Assembly: GCF_021608185.1 (NCBI RefSeq)
Contig: NZ_JAKIHN010000006.1
Coordinates: 62,001-126,000, forward strand
Source: Flavobacterium anseongense
Lineage (GTDB): Bacteria > Bacteroidota > Bacteroidia > Flavobacteriales > Flavobacteriaceae
Direction: 5' to 3'
DNA: 64,000 bases
Below the pieces are notes generated by a model that did not search any database, had not been told where the DNA came from, and saw only the letters and a program-made list of their open reading frames with translations. The first letter of the stretch is position 1; every line of letters begins with the position of its first letter. Below, one piece after another: positions 42,348 through 51,556 of this stretch. Position numbers and translations under genes: made by a program.

Positions 42348-43682
42348 CTATTTCCCAGCTCTGTTCTCTAATATCTTCTTAAACGAACGACCTCTGATTT
42401 CATCTAAAGTCAAGCCTGTTACCAAAACTTCTTCTTCGGTAATCGCACCACTGTTCAAGGCACGAAGGAAATAATTTAGCAATCCTTGTCCGGTAGCGGC
42501 ATCATCAAATACATCACCAATCAAAGTCGCACGTGCTGCCTTTTCAACGAAAGTTTTTAAACGGTCAACGGCATCGTCGTAGCTTTCCAAAAAGAAGGCA
42601 TACACAGCCGCATAACGCATTGGGAACTGAGCCGGATTCAAATCCCAACCCTGATAATAACCATTCCATAACGAGTGGCGAATGTGGTCGTATCCTTTTT
42701 TCCAGGCTCTGTGAACCACTTCCATGTTTTCTTTTTCCTGTTGCGGAGTCAAGTCACCACGATGTGGACCAATAGGCATCGTATTCGTAGCACCATCGCT
42801 CAACCAGATTCCTGTATGAGCTAAGGCAACTTTGGTTACATGATGTGCAAAATCGCAAACAGGATGATCCATTTCCTGATATTTTGCCGTGATGCTGCAG
42901 CTTGCTGTATAATCATATGTTCCGAAGTGCATCGCAATGCAACGACCTTGTGCCGCTTTGATGAATCGGTATAATGGGTTAGTTCCGGCAATATCCATAA
43001 TGGCTTGCGTAGTTTCGACCATCATTTCCATTTTCAAAGTTCCTTTTACCATACCTAACTCTTCTTCCAAAATGGTAAAGAAATTTGCCAGAGTTTCCGG
43101 TTGCTCCGGAATCGTAACTTTTGGCAACATCACTACAAAATTGTCCGGTAATTTTCCGCCGGTTTCTTTTACTAAAGTGGTTATGAAAATGTCTAAAGTC
43201 TTCAACCCTCTTTCTCTCATTTCTTCTGTAAATGGTTTGATACGGATACCAATAAATGGTGAAAGCGTGTGGTCTTTCATTCCTTTAGCAACTTCTTTGG
43301 CAGCAGTTTCGGCAGTTGCATCTTCTTCTTCATTACTTCTGTTTCCGAAACCATCTTCAAAATCGATACGAAAATCTTCAATCGCTTCCGATTTTAATTT
43401 GGCTACCACCTTGTCATAAATCTTTTTGCTGAAATCATTGCCGCCAGTAAGGCCAAAAGCTTTACCGAAAACTTCGTGGTTTGGCGCATAGGTTTCTAAT
43501 ATTTCTAAAGCGCGATGTCCCAAGGTAATCGGCGCATCCGATTTGAAAAGGTTCGCACCGCCATACAAAGTATGTACAGGCTGACGGTCGCTTCGGTCAC
43601 CCGGATATATTTCGTTGAAAGTCGAATTGGCTTTGCTTAAACTGTTGAATAATTGTTCTTTTTTATTTGCCGGTATTGTCAT
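42348..43682 (-). CDS. DUF6986 protein of the HpcH/HpaI-CitE aldolase superfamily, purine-operon member
   Basis: 444 residues. The TIM-barrel landmarks of the CitE/malate synthase-like superfamily are seen: FRIDFEDGFGNR (about 104-115, acidic metal site), IGIRIKPF (145-151), KMEMMVETTQAI (218-228) and MHFGTYDYTASC (251-262). The family has no established reaction; some databases call it phosphoenolpyruvate kinase-like. It is the last gene of an operon allB-alc-puuD-uraDH, whose product is ureidoglycolate. A role in releasing or consuming glyoxylate (for example condensation with acetyl-CoA) is an inference from fold and context. A repeat-filled gap of 65 bp precedes it. Confidence 0.78.
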   Translation of the reverse strand: MTIPANKKEQLFNSLSKANSTFNEIYPGDRSDRQPVHTLYGGANLFKSDAPITLGHRALEILETYAPNHEVFGKAFGLTGGNDFSKKIYDKVVAKLKSEAIEDFRIDFEDGFGNRSNEEEDATAETAAKEVAKGMKDHTLSPFIGIRIKPFTEEMRERGLKTLDIFITTLVKETGGKLPDNFVVMLPKVTIPEQPETLANFFTILEEELGMVKGTLKMEMMVETTQAIMDIAGTNPLYRFIKAAQGRCIAMHFGTYDYTASCSITAKYQEMDHPVCDFAHHVTKVALAHTGIWLSDGATNTMPIGPHRGDLTPQQEKENMEVVHRAWKKGYDHIRHSLWNGYYQGWDLNPAQFPMRYAAVYAFFLESYDDAVDRLKTFVEKAARATLIGDVFDDAATGQGLLNYFLRALNSGAITEEEVLVTGLTLDEIRGRSFKKILENRAGK

Positions 43683-43704
43683 AATAATTGTGAATTTTCT
43701 ATTT

Positions 43705-43746
43705 CTTAATCTAACTATCTAAGAAGTCTAACAATCTAAAAATCTA
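43705..43746. repeat. Degenerate tandem repeat (unit about ATCTAAC)
   Basis: Six imperfect copies of a 7-8 nt word (aatctaac, tatctaag, aagtctaac, aatctaaa, aatcta) fill most of the gap between uraDH and DUF6986, ending just before the uraDH stop codon (43748-43750). Confidence 0.65.
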
Positions 43747-43747
43747 T

Positions 43748-44590
43748 TTAGCTGCCTCTATAAGTACTATATCCAAAAGGATTAATCAACAAAGGCACAT
43801 GATAATGTGTTTCGTCAAAAGTGCTGAAAATGATTTCTACTTTTGGATAAAAGGTTTTTTGTCCTGAATAATATTTTCCGGTATCAAAAACCATTTTATA
43901 GGTATCTGGTTTTAGATTTCTTTCTTGTGCCAATAAATCCGGAATTCTACCGTCAGCATTAGTAATGCCTTGCGTGATGGTTTGCCATGTATTATTTCTG
44001 AAAGCTTGTAATCGGATTGAAATGTCTTTCCCTGGAATCCCTGTTGAAGTATCTAAAACGTGTGTGGTGATTTGGCTTACTTTAAGGAAACTAAAATCGC
44101 TGTCAGGTAACATTTTTTTGAAACGGATGATAGAGATTTTCTGCTGTTCGCCCATTGCGATGTGTAGTTCTTCTTCGGCTGTATTTTGCAAACGGTCATT
44201 CAATAAAGCCAACATTTCAGTTGCTGATTTTCCGGTAGCGCATACAATAAAAATGAATCCGTTTTTGTTTTCATAATCCGTATTGGCTTTCGCCAAAGCT
44301 TCAATGGTTTCAGAAGTAGCCACGGCAACTCCGGCTTGTTCTTTTCCGGCAAACTTTTCGGTTAAGCTTTTTACATCGCCAATTTTTGGATGATGGGTGA
44401 ATGATTCTCTCCAATCCGCTTCGCCACATTCATCATACCAAATTTTGGAAGACAAATCCACTAACTGTTTTTCGGAAACAAAAGGGAAGTGCTTCATCAT
44501 GGCATCTGCCCATTTTTCAGAACCACAACAAGCAAATAGTTCTTTCCTTGCGGTTTCTTCTGGTAAAGTATTAAATGCTAATAAATTCAT
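43748..44590 (-). CDS. uraD-uraH: Bifunctional OHCU decarboxylase / 5-hydroxyisourate hydrolase
   Basis: 280 residues joining two steps that turn the unstable product of urate oxidation into S-allantoin. UraD occupies about 1-165 with the catalytic His in THHPKIGD (His67). UraH, a transthyretin-like domain, runs from about 170 to 280 with TTHVLDTSTG (His177), the GRIPDLL Arg and the diagnostic C-terminal YRGS. UraD acts after UraH, so the domains are in reverse pathway order, as in many allantoin synthases. It starts 7 bp after the puuD stop. Confidence 0.94.
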   Translation of the reverse strand: MNLLAFNTLPEETARKELFACCGSEKWADAMMKHFPFVSEKQLVDLSSKIWYDECGEADWRESFTHHPKIGDVKSLTEKFAGKEQAGVAVATSETIEALAKANTDYENKNGFIFIVCATGKSATEMLALLNDRLQNTAEEELHIAMGEQQKISIIRFKKMLPDSDFSFLKVSQITTHVLDTSTGIPGKDISIRLQAFRNNTWQTITQGITNADGRIPDLLAQERNLKPDTYKMVFDTGKYYSGQKTFYPKVEIIFSTFDETHYHVPLLINPFGYSTYRGS

Positions 44591-44597
44591 ATCGTCA

Positions 44598-46016
44598 TTA
44601 TTTTAGGCTTGCACCTTGTTCAATCCAACACCGAATCATATTTCGTTCTTCTTCGGTGATATTTGTTTTGTTGTTCTGAGGCATTGTTTTAGTCACCACA
44701 ACACGCTGCATGATTAAATCCCTTTTGTTGTAAATATCCTGAGGCGTATCATATTTTACGCCGTTTGGAGCTGTTTTATAGACATCATCCGTTGGTGTAG
44801 CCGAGTGACATTGGGTACAACGTTTTTGGATAATTTCATTTACTTCTATAAAGGTAACTTCTTTTTTACATTCATACGGATTTGTACTTGGTGCTGAAAT
44901 AAAGCATGCAGCTAATAAAATTACAACTGAAACAGGTAAAATCCAAACGTTGAGGTTTTGTTGTTCTTTTAAGTTCAGATAGTGTTTTACACCGGCAGCG
45001 CCCAAAGAAATTATTGCTAACATCAACCAAGGATATTCATAACCAAAGGTAGACGGAAAGTGATTACTCACCATCACAAACAGAACAGGCAATGTAAAAT
45101 AGTTATTATGTAATGAACGCGCCAAGGCTTTTTTACCCAAACTCGGATCTAACGGAATCCCCAATTTGGCACAACGCACCATTTCTTTTTGTCCCGGAAT
45201 AATTACAAAGAACACATTGGCAACCATTATTCCTCCAATCATCGCTCCAAAATGAATATAAGCTGCGCGGGCACTGAATACATGACAGTAAAACCAAGCA
45301 AACAATATCAGGAAAGCAAATCCAACCAAAGCAAACGCCAATTGATTTTTGATTAAGGAAGATTTGCACATCTTATCATAAATAATCCAAGCCACCACGA
45401 ATGAACTCACTCCAATAAGGATTCCTTCGGTAGCTGTTATGTCCAGAATATTTTTGTCAATTAAAAATGCGGAAGCATTGAAATAATATACCACAAACAG
45501 CAGACAAAAACCAGACAGCCAAGTAAAATAAGCTTCGTATTTAAACCAATGCAGGTGTTTCGGAATTGTCTTTGGCGCGATTTTATATTTCTCTAAATAA
45601 TAAAATCCGCCACCGTGAACAGCCCAGAGGTTTCCGGCTAATTCATCGCGTACATCTTCTGTTCTGTTTAAAGCATTTTCTAAAAACACAAAATAGAACG
45701 AAGCACCAATCCATGCAATTCCAAAGGTAATGTGCATCAATCGGATAACAATGTTCAACCATTCCATCATGTGCGCTTCTAACGGCGTTCCTTCAACTAA
45801 AATATAGGTGTTGACTAAAATCCCAACAATCATCAGTAGCATTCCAACATAAATATAATTCATGCTGGTGTTTCTGATATCGGCATCGCCTTCAGGATTT
45901 TTTTGGTTTTTGCCTTTTAAAAAGCCTGATATTTTGTATGACATATAGCCCAGCGTAACCAGTACACCGAAATACAATACATACAAAACGATTATGACAA
46001 ATGTTCCTACTGACAC
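44598..46016 (-). CDS. puuD: Urate hydroxylase PuuD with C-terminal cytochrome c domain
   Basis: 472 residues. About eight to nine membrane helices form the PuuD urate-oxidising domain (IAWIGASFYFVFLENAL, AVHGGGFYYLEK, SARAAYIHFGAMIGG). A periplasmic c-type cytochrome domain follows, with CTQCH at residues 400-404 and a likely Met ligand in KTMPQNN. It oxidises urate to 5-hydroxyisourate and passes electrons into the respiratory chain rather than directly to oxygen, avoiding peroxide. One-base overlap with alc. Confidence 0.92.
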   Translation of the reverse strand: MSVGTFVIIVLYVLYFGVLVTLGYMSYKISGFLKGKNQKNPEGDADIRNTSMNYIYVGMLLMIVGILVNTYILVEGTPLEAHMMEWLNIVIRLMHITFGIAWIGASFYFVFLENALNRTEDVRDELAGNLWAVHGGGFYYLEKYKIAPKTIPKHLHWFKYEAYFTWLSGFCLLFVVYYFNASAFLIDKNILDITATEGILIGVSSFVVAWIIYDKMCKSSLIKNQLAFALVGFAFLILFAWFYCHVFSARAAYIHFGAMIGGIMVANVFFVIIPGQKEMVRCAKLGIPLDPSLGKKALARSLHNNYFTLPVLFVMVSNHFPSTFGYEYPWLMLAIISLGAAGVKHYLNLKEQQNLNVWILPVSVVILLAACFISAPSTNPYECKKEVTFIEVNEIIQKRCTQCHSATPTDDVYKTAPNGVKYDTPQDIYNKRDLIMQRVVVTKTMPQNNKTNITEEERNMIRCWIEQGASLK

Positions 46017-47038
46017 TATTTACTGATTTTACCAAACAATCTCAAACGACTTATTCCTCCGTCAGGGAAGATATTTAATCTAACGTGGGTAATCGGTTGG
46101 TGAGCGTTTATTTCTTTTACAAATTCATGTTCATTGTCAGCGCTTAATTTTTGTTGCGGTAACAAAGTTTGCCAATCGCCATTATTAATGACGGCTTCGT
46201 CATTATCGCTTGAGCAACATTCAATCGAACAACTATCAGGATAATTTCCTTTGAAATGACAAGTATCCACAATGATTCTTTCTACCGTTCCTTTGTGTGC
46301 TAATTTTACAATAACCCAATCGCGGTTGTTTGGAGTTCGATTACGTTTAGTTTCCCAACCATCGCCCATATTGGCGCCACGATTTGGCATAATTAGATTG
46401 CTCATCGCGCTAAAGAACATATCGTTGCAGGCAAGAGATTGTCCTCCGTTTGTAGCCGCAGCTAAATCGATAGTGTCATTTGCTGAAACCGCATCCCAGT
46501 TTTTGAATACTTCTCCATAAACTCTGAAACGGGCCACGCCGCCATCAGGATAAATATGTAGTCGTAAATGGGTAAAGATTTCATCGCTTTGACATTCATA
46601 AAAATTCTGTGAACCTGCATCTAAATGAGATTTTGGCAGGATTTCTTTCCATGCTACATTTTCCCAATCGGTTACACTTTCAGGATTTGTGATATTCACC
46701 GCTTCAATCGAAGCATGTGGAGGGTGATTTCCCAAAAAGAAATTGGTATCGATATCAAAACCGGCAATCTTTCCTGAAACGCCCAATTGAATTACAGCCC
46801 AATCGTGTCCCGGAGTTCTCTTTCTGCGGCTTTCCCAGCCGTCCATCCATTTTCCTCTGTCGGTGTATTTATCGTGTATAAATATGCCTCGTGTTGGCAG
46901 AATTAAATTTTCTTTTTCGGCAAAAAAATCATCGGTAGCATATAAAACTTTTCCGCCTAATCGCGCTGCGGCTAAATCAGTTAGTGTTGTAAATGCTGGT
47001 GATTCTTTGATAATCTCGGTTACTTTTGCAAAAGCCAT
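46016..47038 (-). CDS. alc: Allantoicase
   Basis: 340 residues, two tandem homologous halves (about 20-170 and 190-340), each with a GWE(S/T)(R/K)R motif: MDGWESRRKRTPGHDW and GDGWETKRNRTPNNRDW. Both have a ligand pair NxFxGN / CHFKGNYPDSC and a closing RL.I.PDGG(V/I). It hydrolyses allantoate to ureidoglycolate and urea. It overlaps allB by 19 bases. Note that no allantoate-forming gene other than allB is needed. Confidence 0.94.
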   Translation of the reverse strand: MAFAKVTEIIKESPAFTTLTDLAAARLGGKVLYATDDFFAEKENLILPTRGIFIHDKYTDRGKWMDGWESRRKRTPGHDWAVIQLGVSGKIAGFDIDTNFFLGNHPPHASIEAVNITNPESVTDWENVAWKEILPKSHLDAGSQNFYECQSDEIFTHLRLHIYPDGGVARFRVYGEVFKNWDAVSANDTIDLAAATNGGQSLACNDMFFSAMSNLIMPNRGANMGDGWETKRNRTPNNRDWVIVKLAHKGTVERIIVDTCHFKGNYPDSCSIECCSSDNDEAVINNGDWQTLLPQQKLSADNEHEFVKEINAHQPITHVRLNIFPDGGISRLRLFGKISK

Positions 47039-48342
47039 TGTCCTTTATTTTTGTTTTGTAGTGATTTGTTTCGATAAACAGTCGCACCGTTTACTATAGT
47101 TTCAAGCACTTTACCGTTTAAGCGGGTTGCAATATATGGACTTATTTTATATCTAAAAAAAATGTCTTCGGGTTTTGCTAAATCGATTGCGTCAGGATTC
47201 CATATTACAAAATCGGCATCATTACCGATTTTTATTGTTCCTTTGGTTGAAGATTTAATAAAACTTGCTGGTTTTGAAGTTACTAGTGGAATAAATTGTT
47301 CCAATGACATAGTTTCTTTTAAAGCTGTCCATGAAGCTGTCAATAGAAATTGAATGCCTGCAATTCCTCCCCAGGCTTTTCTTAAATTGCCGCTTTCCAT
47401 TTCTTTGATGTTTGGCGGAGCAGGTGAGTGGTCGGTTGTGATAAAATCTAAAACCCCTGAAATAAAAGCTTTTTTCAACTGTTCATTGTTTGTTTTTTCC
47501 CGAATTGGCGGCGCACATTTGTATATGCAGTTTCCGTCAGGAATGTCTTCGGCATTAAAGAAGATATATTGTGTACAGGTTTCGGCTGTAATTGGCAATC
47601 CTTCTTTTTTAGCAGCTTCAATCATTGCTAATGCTTCCGCAGATGCTACGTGAACGATATGAATCGGGCAATTGTGTTTTCGGCACATTCTAATCATCAA
47701 ATCAATCGCATCATTTTCCCATTTCTTTGGACGACTTGCCAGATAATGTTGGTAGCTTGTCGGATTAGTATCGAAATCACAATCAATTTCAGTATCGTAT
47801 AATTCACAATGCGCCAATAACGGAATATTGTGTCTGGCTATAATCGGCATGGCTTCATCCAAATCTTTTTCGGTAACATTCGGAAATTCATCAATACCTG
47901 AATGTGTCAGAAAACATTTCACACCAACAACTCCTGCCTGAATCAACGATTCTAAATGAGAAGCATTTCCCGGAATCAATCCGGCATAAAATCCAACATT
48001 GACATTCATCTTACCTTTTGAAGCTTCTATTTTTTGATTAAAAGCATCTAAAGTTGTCGTTACCGGACTTGCATTCAAAGGCATGTCAATTATTGTAGTA
48101 GAACCACCAGCGGCTGCAGCCTGAGTTGCGGTTTCAAAACCTTCCCATTCGGTTCTTCCCGGTTCGTTTATATGAACGTGTACATCAATAACTCCGGGCA
48201 TAATCAGTGCCTTGCCATAATCTTCAGCATCAGCTGATTTGTTGAAATCGATAGCGGTAATTCCGTAGTTAAAAGTAATGGTAGCGGGTTGTAGTTTATT
48301 GTCAACCCAAACGCGACTGCTGTATATTTTTCTTTCCTGCAC
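47020..48342 (-). CDS. allB: Allantoinase
   Basis: 440-residue cyclic amidohydrolase. Metal ligands: DVHVHINEPG (HxH), the carbamylated Lys in GVKCFLTHSG, His in LLAHCELY and HIVHVASAEA, and Asp in FITTDHSPAP. The wording follows AllB/DAL1 rather than dihydroorotase. It opens allantoin to allantoate. First gene of the minus-strand urate operon, divergent from xdhC. Confidence 0.92.
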   Translation of the reverse strand: MQERKIYSSRVWVDNKLQPATITFNYGITAIDFNKSADAEDYGKALIMPGVIDVHVHINEPGRTEWEGFETATQAAAAGGSTTIIDMPLNASPVTTTLDAFNQKIEASKGKMNVNVGFYAGLIPGNASHLESLIQAGVVGVKCFLTHSGIDEFPNVTEKDLDEAMPIIARHNIPLLAHCELYDTEIDCDFDTNPTSYQHYLASRPKKWENDAIDLMIRMCRKHNCPIHIVHVASAEALAMIEAAKKEGLPITAETCTQYIFFNAEDIPDGNCIYKCAPPIREKTNNEQLKKAFISGVLDFITTDHSPAPPNIKEMESGNLRKAWGGIAGIQFLLTASWTALKETMSLEQFIPLVTSKPASFIKSSTKGTIKIGNDADFVIWNPDAIDLAKPEDIFFRYKISPYIATRLNGKVLETIVNGATVYRNKSLQNKNKGQWLLQK

Positions 48343-48371
48343 TGTTTTTTATTTTGGATTTACCCGAAAGG

Positions 48372-48407
48372 CAAACATACAAACTTAAGGATAAAAAGTT
48401 AATTTTG
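48372..48407. promoter_or_regulatory. Divergent -7 boxes between allB and xdhC
   Basis: Minus strand: TAAGTTTG (48387-48380) and TATGTTTG (48379-48372) adjoin each other, upstream of allB. Plus strand: TAATTTTG at 48400-48407, 21 bp before the xdhC ATG. No good TTTG boxes at -33 in either direction, so strength is uncertain. Confidence 0.45.
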
Positions 48408-48427
48408 GTAAATCAGAAACGATATAA

Positions 48428-49336
48428 ATGGTTTTAGATTTTTATAAAAAAGTAAAAGAAGTTCTCCAATCCGAAAAGCGATTGGTGCTGATGATTGTTA
48501 TTGCCAATGAAGGCAGCAGTCCGGGACGAAAAGGGTTCAAAATGCTGATAACCAAAAACCAAATGTACGGAACCATTGGCGGCGGAATCATGGAGCATAA
48601 GCTGGTAGAATTCGCCGAATCACTTTTGGATAAACCAAGCTTCGAGCCTTTTTTAAAGCATCAGATTCACGATAAATCAGCACCAAAGGACCAATCGGGA
48701 ATGATATGTTCAGGGCAGCAGACGATTGCCTTTTATGATGTTACAGTTCAATTTCTTCCATTAGTTAATCAAATTATAACCGAAGAAAATTTCGAGATTA
48801 CTTATAATAATCACGGAATTAATGTTTTTGCTGAAAATACAGAATGGAGTTTTACCGAAACCAATTCACTAACCGAGAAAGTTTATATAATCGGCGGTGG
48901 TCACGTTGGTTTGGCATTAAGCGAAACACTCTCCAAATTAGATTTTGAAATTCATATGCTCGATCATCGTGAGAATCTCAATACGATGGAGCAAAACCAT
49001 TTTGTGCAATCAAAACAAACTGTAGCATTTGAAGAAATCGAAAATTATATTCCAGAAGGCAGCAATGTTTATTTGGTTATCATGTCTTTCGGATATCGAA
49101 CAGACGATATTATAATCCGACAATTAATCAACAAAGATTTTAAGTATATTGGGTTATTAGGAAGTAAAGAAAAGATTGCCACTTTGTTTCAGAACATGAT
49201 TGCCGATGGTTTTGATAAAGAAAGAATCGCCCGAGTTTATGCACCAATTGGTATCGATATCAAAAGTGAAACGACTCAGGAAATCGCAATTAGCGTAGCG
49301 GCACAATTAATTAGAGTTAAAAATCAAAACCGATGA
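48428..49336 (+). CDS. xdhC: XdhC/CoxI family molybdenum-cofactor maturation protein
   Basis: 302 residues. The N-terminal XdhC motif EGSSPGRKGFKMLIT and GTIGGGIMEHKLVE is followed by a Rossmann domain with VYIIGGGHVGLALSETL and GLLGSKEKIATLF. XdhC proteins bind the molybdenum cofactor, protect it and promote its sulfuration before insertion into xanthine dehydrogenase. Heads the Moco operon; it overlaps moeA by four bases. Confidence 0.92.
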   Translation: MVLDFYKKVKEVLQSEKRLVLMIVIANEGSSPGRKGFKMLITKNQMYGTIGGGIMEHKLVEFAESLLDKPSFEPFLKHQIHDKSAPKDQSGMICSGQQTIAFYDVTVQFLPLVNQIITEENFEITYNNHGINVFAENTEWSFTETNSLTEKVYIIGGGHVGLALSETLSKLDFEIHMLDHRENLNTMEQNHFVQSKQTVAFEEIENYIPEGSNVYLVIMSFGYRTDDIIIRQLINKDFKYIGLLGSKEKIATLFQNMIADGFDKERIARVYAPIGIDIKSETTQEIAISVAAQLIRVKNQNR

Positions 49337-50502
49337 TTTCGCCACAGAAAGCTTTTGCAATACTTGATGAATTAGATTACTCCAAAAGAGTAGTGGAGCT
49401 TTCGTTGCCGGAAGCACGGAATCATATTTTGGCAGAAACGGTTTTTTCGCCCATCAATATGCCGCCTTTTCGTCAAGCCACGATGGATGGTTTTGCTGTT
49501 TGTCTGCACAATTCGTTGCAGTATGAAATTGTAGATGAAGTGAAAGCAGGTGACTTTTACACATCAGAATTAAAACCCGGGCAAGCCGTCAAGATATTTA
49601 CAGGTGCTGCTGTTCCCAATTCGGCGCAGGCTGTTATTCAGATGGAGAAAGTTACTGTCGATGATACTAATTTGTTGCTTCAGGAGAACATAAATCCAGA
49701 AACTAATGTTCGTCAGCTTGGTGCACAAATTACTAAAGATGCCATTGCTTTGGGAGAAGACACATTCTTAAACCCGGCAGCCATTGGCTTTTTAACCGGA
49801 TTGGGTTTTACAAAAGTGAAAGTCTGTCAAAAACCAAAAGTTGGAATTGTTGTTACCGGAAACGAGTTGATTTCGGCAGGTGAAAATCTGACAGACGGGA
49901 AAGTATATGAATCTAACGCAATAATGCTGCAAACGGCTTTATTTGGTGCAAATTTCAATGTAATTTCTAATTACAGAGTTAACGACGATTTTGAAAACAC
50001 AAAAATCACTTTGAAAAATGCAATCAATGAAAATGATGTTGTATTAGTTTCGGGCGGAATTTCGGTTGGTGATTATGATTTTGTGGGTAGTGCTCTGAAT
50101 GCTTTAAACGTTGAAACACTGTTTTATAAGGTGAACCAAAAACCCGGAAAGCCATTGTTTGCTGGAAAATTGGGTAACAAAATAATTTTTGCCTTACCGG
50201 GAAATCCGGCAGCAAGTCTGACTTGTTTTTATGTGTATGTGTTGCCGACACTTCAAAAACTTTCTGGTTTTGACGCTGTTTATGGTTCAAAACTGATAAA
50301 GAGTTTAGCGCATGATTTCACGGTTGATAATCCGCGAAGTCAGTTTTTAAAAGCCTCGATTATTGATGATGAGGTTACTGTTTTGCCGCATCAGGATTCG
50401 GGCATGCTCAATTCTTTTGCGCTTGCCAATGCTTTGGTTTATGTTCCAAACGGAAATTACCAACTGCTAAAAGGCGATAAAGTTTCGGTTTATCTTATCT
50501 GA
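49333..50502 (+). CDS. moeA: Molybdopterin molybdenumtransferase MoeA
   Basis: 389 residues. MPPFRQATMDGFAV, the domain with GIVVTGNELISAGE, LVSGGISVGDYDFV and the PGKPLFAGKLG / ALPGNPAAS block. It inserts molybdate into adenylated molybdopterin. It stands between xdhC and the TauE/SafE permease gene in the Moco operon. Confidence 0.94.
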   Translation: MISPQKAFAILDELDYSKRVVELSLPEARNHILAETVFSPINMPPFRQATMDGFAVCLHNSLQYEIVDEVKAGDFYTSELKPGQAVKIFTGAAVPNSAQAVIQMEKVTVDDTNLLLQENINPETNVRQLGAQITKDAIALGEDTFLNPAAIGFLTGLGFTKVKVCQKPKVGIVVTGNELISAGENLTDGKVYESNAIMLQTALFGANFNVISNYRVNDDFENTKITLKNAINENDVVLVSGGISVGDYDFVGSALNALNVETLFYKVNQKPGKPLFAGKLGNKIIFALPGNPAASLTCFYVYVLPTLQKLSGFDAVYGSKLIKSLAHDFTVDNPRSQFLKASIIDDEVTVLPHQDSGMLNSFALANALVYVPNGNYQLLKGDKVSVYLI

Positions 50503-50547
50503 AAACATAATTGTAGTTATATTTACGGTTCGTTAATTTTTTAAAAT

Positions 50548-51294
50548 ATGCTCGCCAGCGAACTTATTCAATCTCCGTTATTACTAATTTTATTGTTTAT
50601 CGTCGCCTTTCTTTATGCAAGTGTCGGACACGGTGGCGCCAGTGGTTACTTGGCTTTGATGAGTTTGTTTGCGTTTCCGGTTACGTTTATGAAACCTACT
50701 GCTTTGATATTAAATATATTGGTTTCGGTGATTTCTTTTTATTTCTATTACAGAGAAAAGAAATTTGAATGGAAACTGTTTTATCCGTTTGCAATAACTT
50801 CAGTTCCGTTCTCGTTTTTAGGCGGAATCATTACGATTGAAACACATATTTACAAAATCATTTTGGCGACAGTATTGCTATTCGCTGTGGCGAGATTGAT
50901 TGGTTTATTTGGAAAACAAAAAGGAGAGTTGAAGCCGATAAACATTCCGTTAGCACTATTTATTGGTGCTTTAATAGGTTTTTTATCAGGTTTGATTGGA
51001 ATAGGAGGCGGAATCATTTTAAGCCCGGTAATCTTGCTTTTAGGCTGGGCAGACATGAAACAAACTGCAGCAGTATCGGCATTGTTTATTTTTGTGAATT
51101 CTATTTCAGGGCTTTTTGGTTTTTTATCAAAAGGAGGAACCTTGCCAATCTCATCACTATCACTGATAGCTGTAGTTTTGATAGGTGGAATATTAGGAGG
51201 TTATTTTGGAAGCAAAAAAATGAATACGCAAATGCTGCGAAATGTTCTGGCTTTGGTTTTACTAATCGCAATTTTTAAATTGTACACAACCTAA
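50548..51294 (+). CDS. TauE/SafE family anion permease in the Moco operon
   Basis: 248 residues, about eight membrane segments in two related halves, each with a Gly-rich motif: ASVGHGGASGYLALM and LSGLIGIGGGIILSP. Family members move sulfite, sulfoacetate or other small anions. The location between moeA and moaD, with no modABC transporter nearby, raises the possibility that it serves oxyanion or sulfur supply for the cofactor, but this is only an inference. Confidence 0.85.
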   Translation: MLASELIQSPLLLILLFIVAFLYASVGHGGASGYLALMSLFAFPVTFMKPTALILNILVSVISFYFYYREKKFEWKLFYPFAITSVPFSFLGGIITIETHIYKIILATVLLFAVARLIGLFGKQKGELKPINIPLALFIGALIGFLSGLIGIGGGIILSPVILLLGWADMKQTAAVSALFIFVNSISGLFGFLSKGGTLPISSLSLIAVVLIGGILGGYFGSKKMNTQMLRNVLALVLLIAIFKLYTT

Positions 51295-51300
51295 TTCGAC

Positions 51301-51543
51301 ATGGAAATTACAGTGAAATATTTCGGAATAATTGCCGATATAACCCAAAAAAATGAGGAAGTATTCTCTATTGATGAAAATTTGAATACGCTAAAAAAAA
51401 TGCAATTAAAACTAGAAGTAAATTATCCTAAACTACTGGTTATTAAATATTCAATAGCTGTAAATAAAAAATTCTTACAAAATGATATTTTGTTAGAAAA
51501 ATATGACGAAATAGCATTATTGCCACCGTTTGCCGGAGGATGA
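51301..51543 (+). CDS. moaD: Molybdopterin synthase sulfur carrier subunit MoaD
   Basis: 80-residue ubiquitin-like protein ending ALLPPFAGG. The C-terminal Gly-Gly is adenylated by MoeB and becomes the thiocarboxylate that supplies the dithiolene sulfurs. It lies 6 bp after the permease gene and 13 bp before moeB. Confidence 0.93.
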   Translation: MEITVKYFGIIADITQKNEEVFSIDENLNTLKKMQLKLEVNYPKLLVIKYSIAVNKKFLQNDILLEKYDEIALLPPFAGG

Positions 51544-51556
51544 TTAATTAAGATAA

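Noticed and set aside
42937..43419. 160-codon plus-strand ORF
   Set aside because: Antisense shadow of the DUF6986 gene, which has clear family motifs on the other strand.
43705..43746. TCTAAC repeats as a CRISPR array
   Set aside because: Units are 7-8 nt and degenerate with no spacers, and no cas genes are present.
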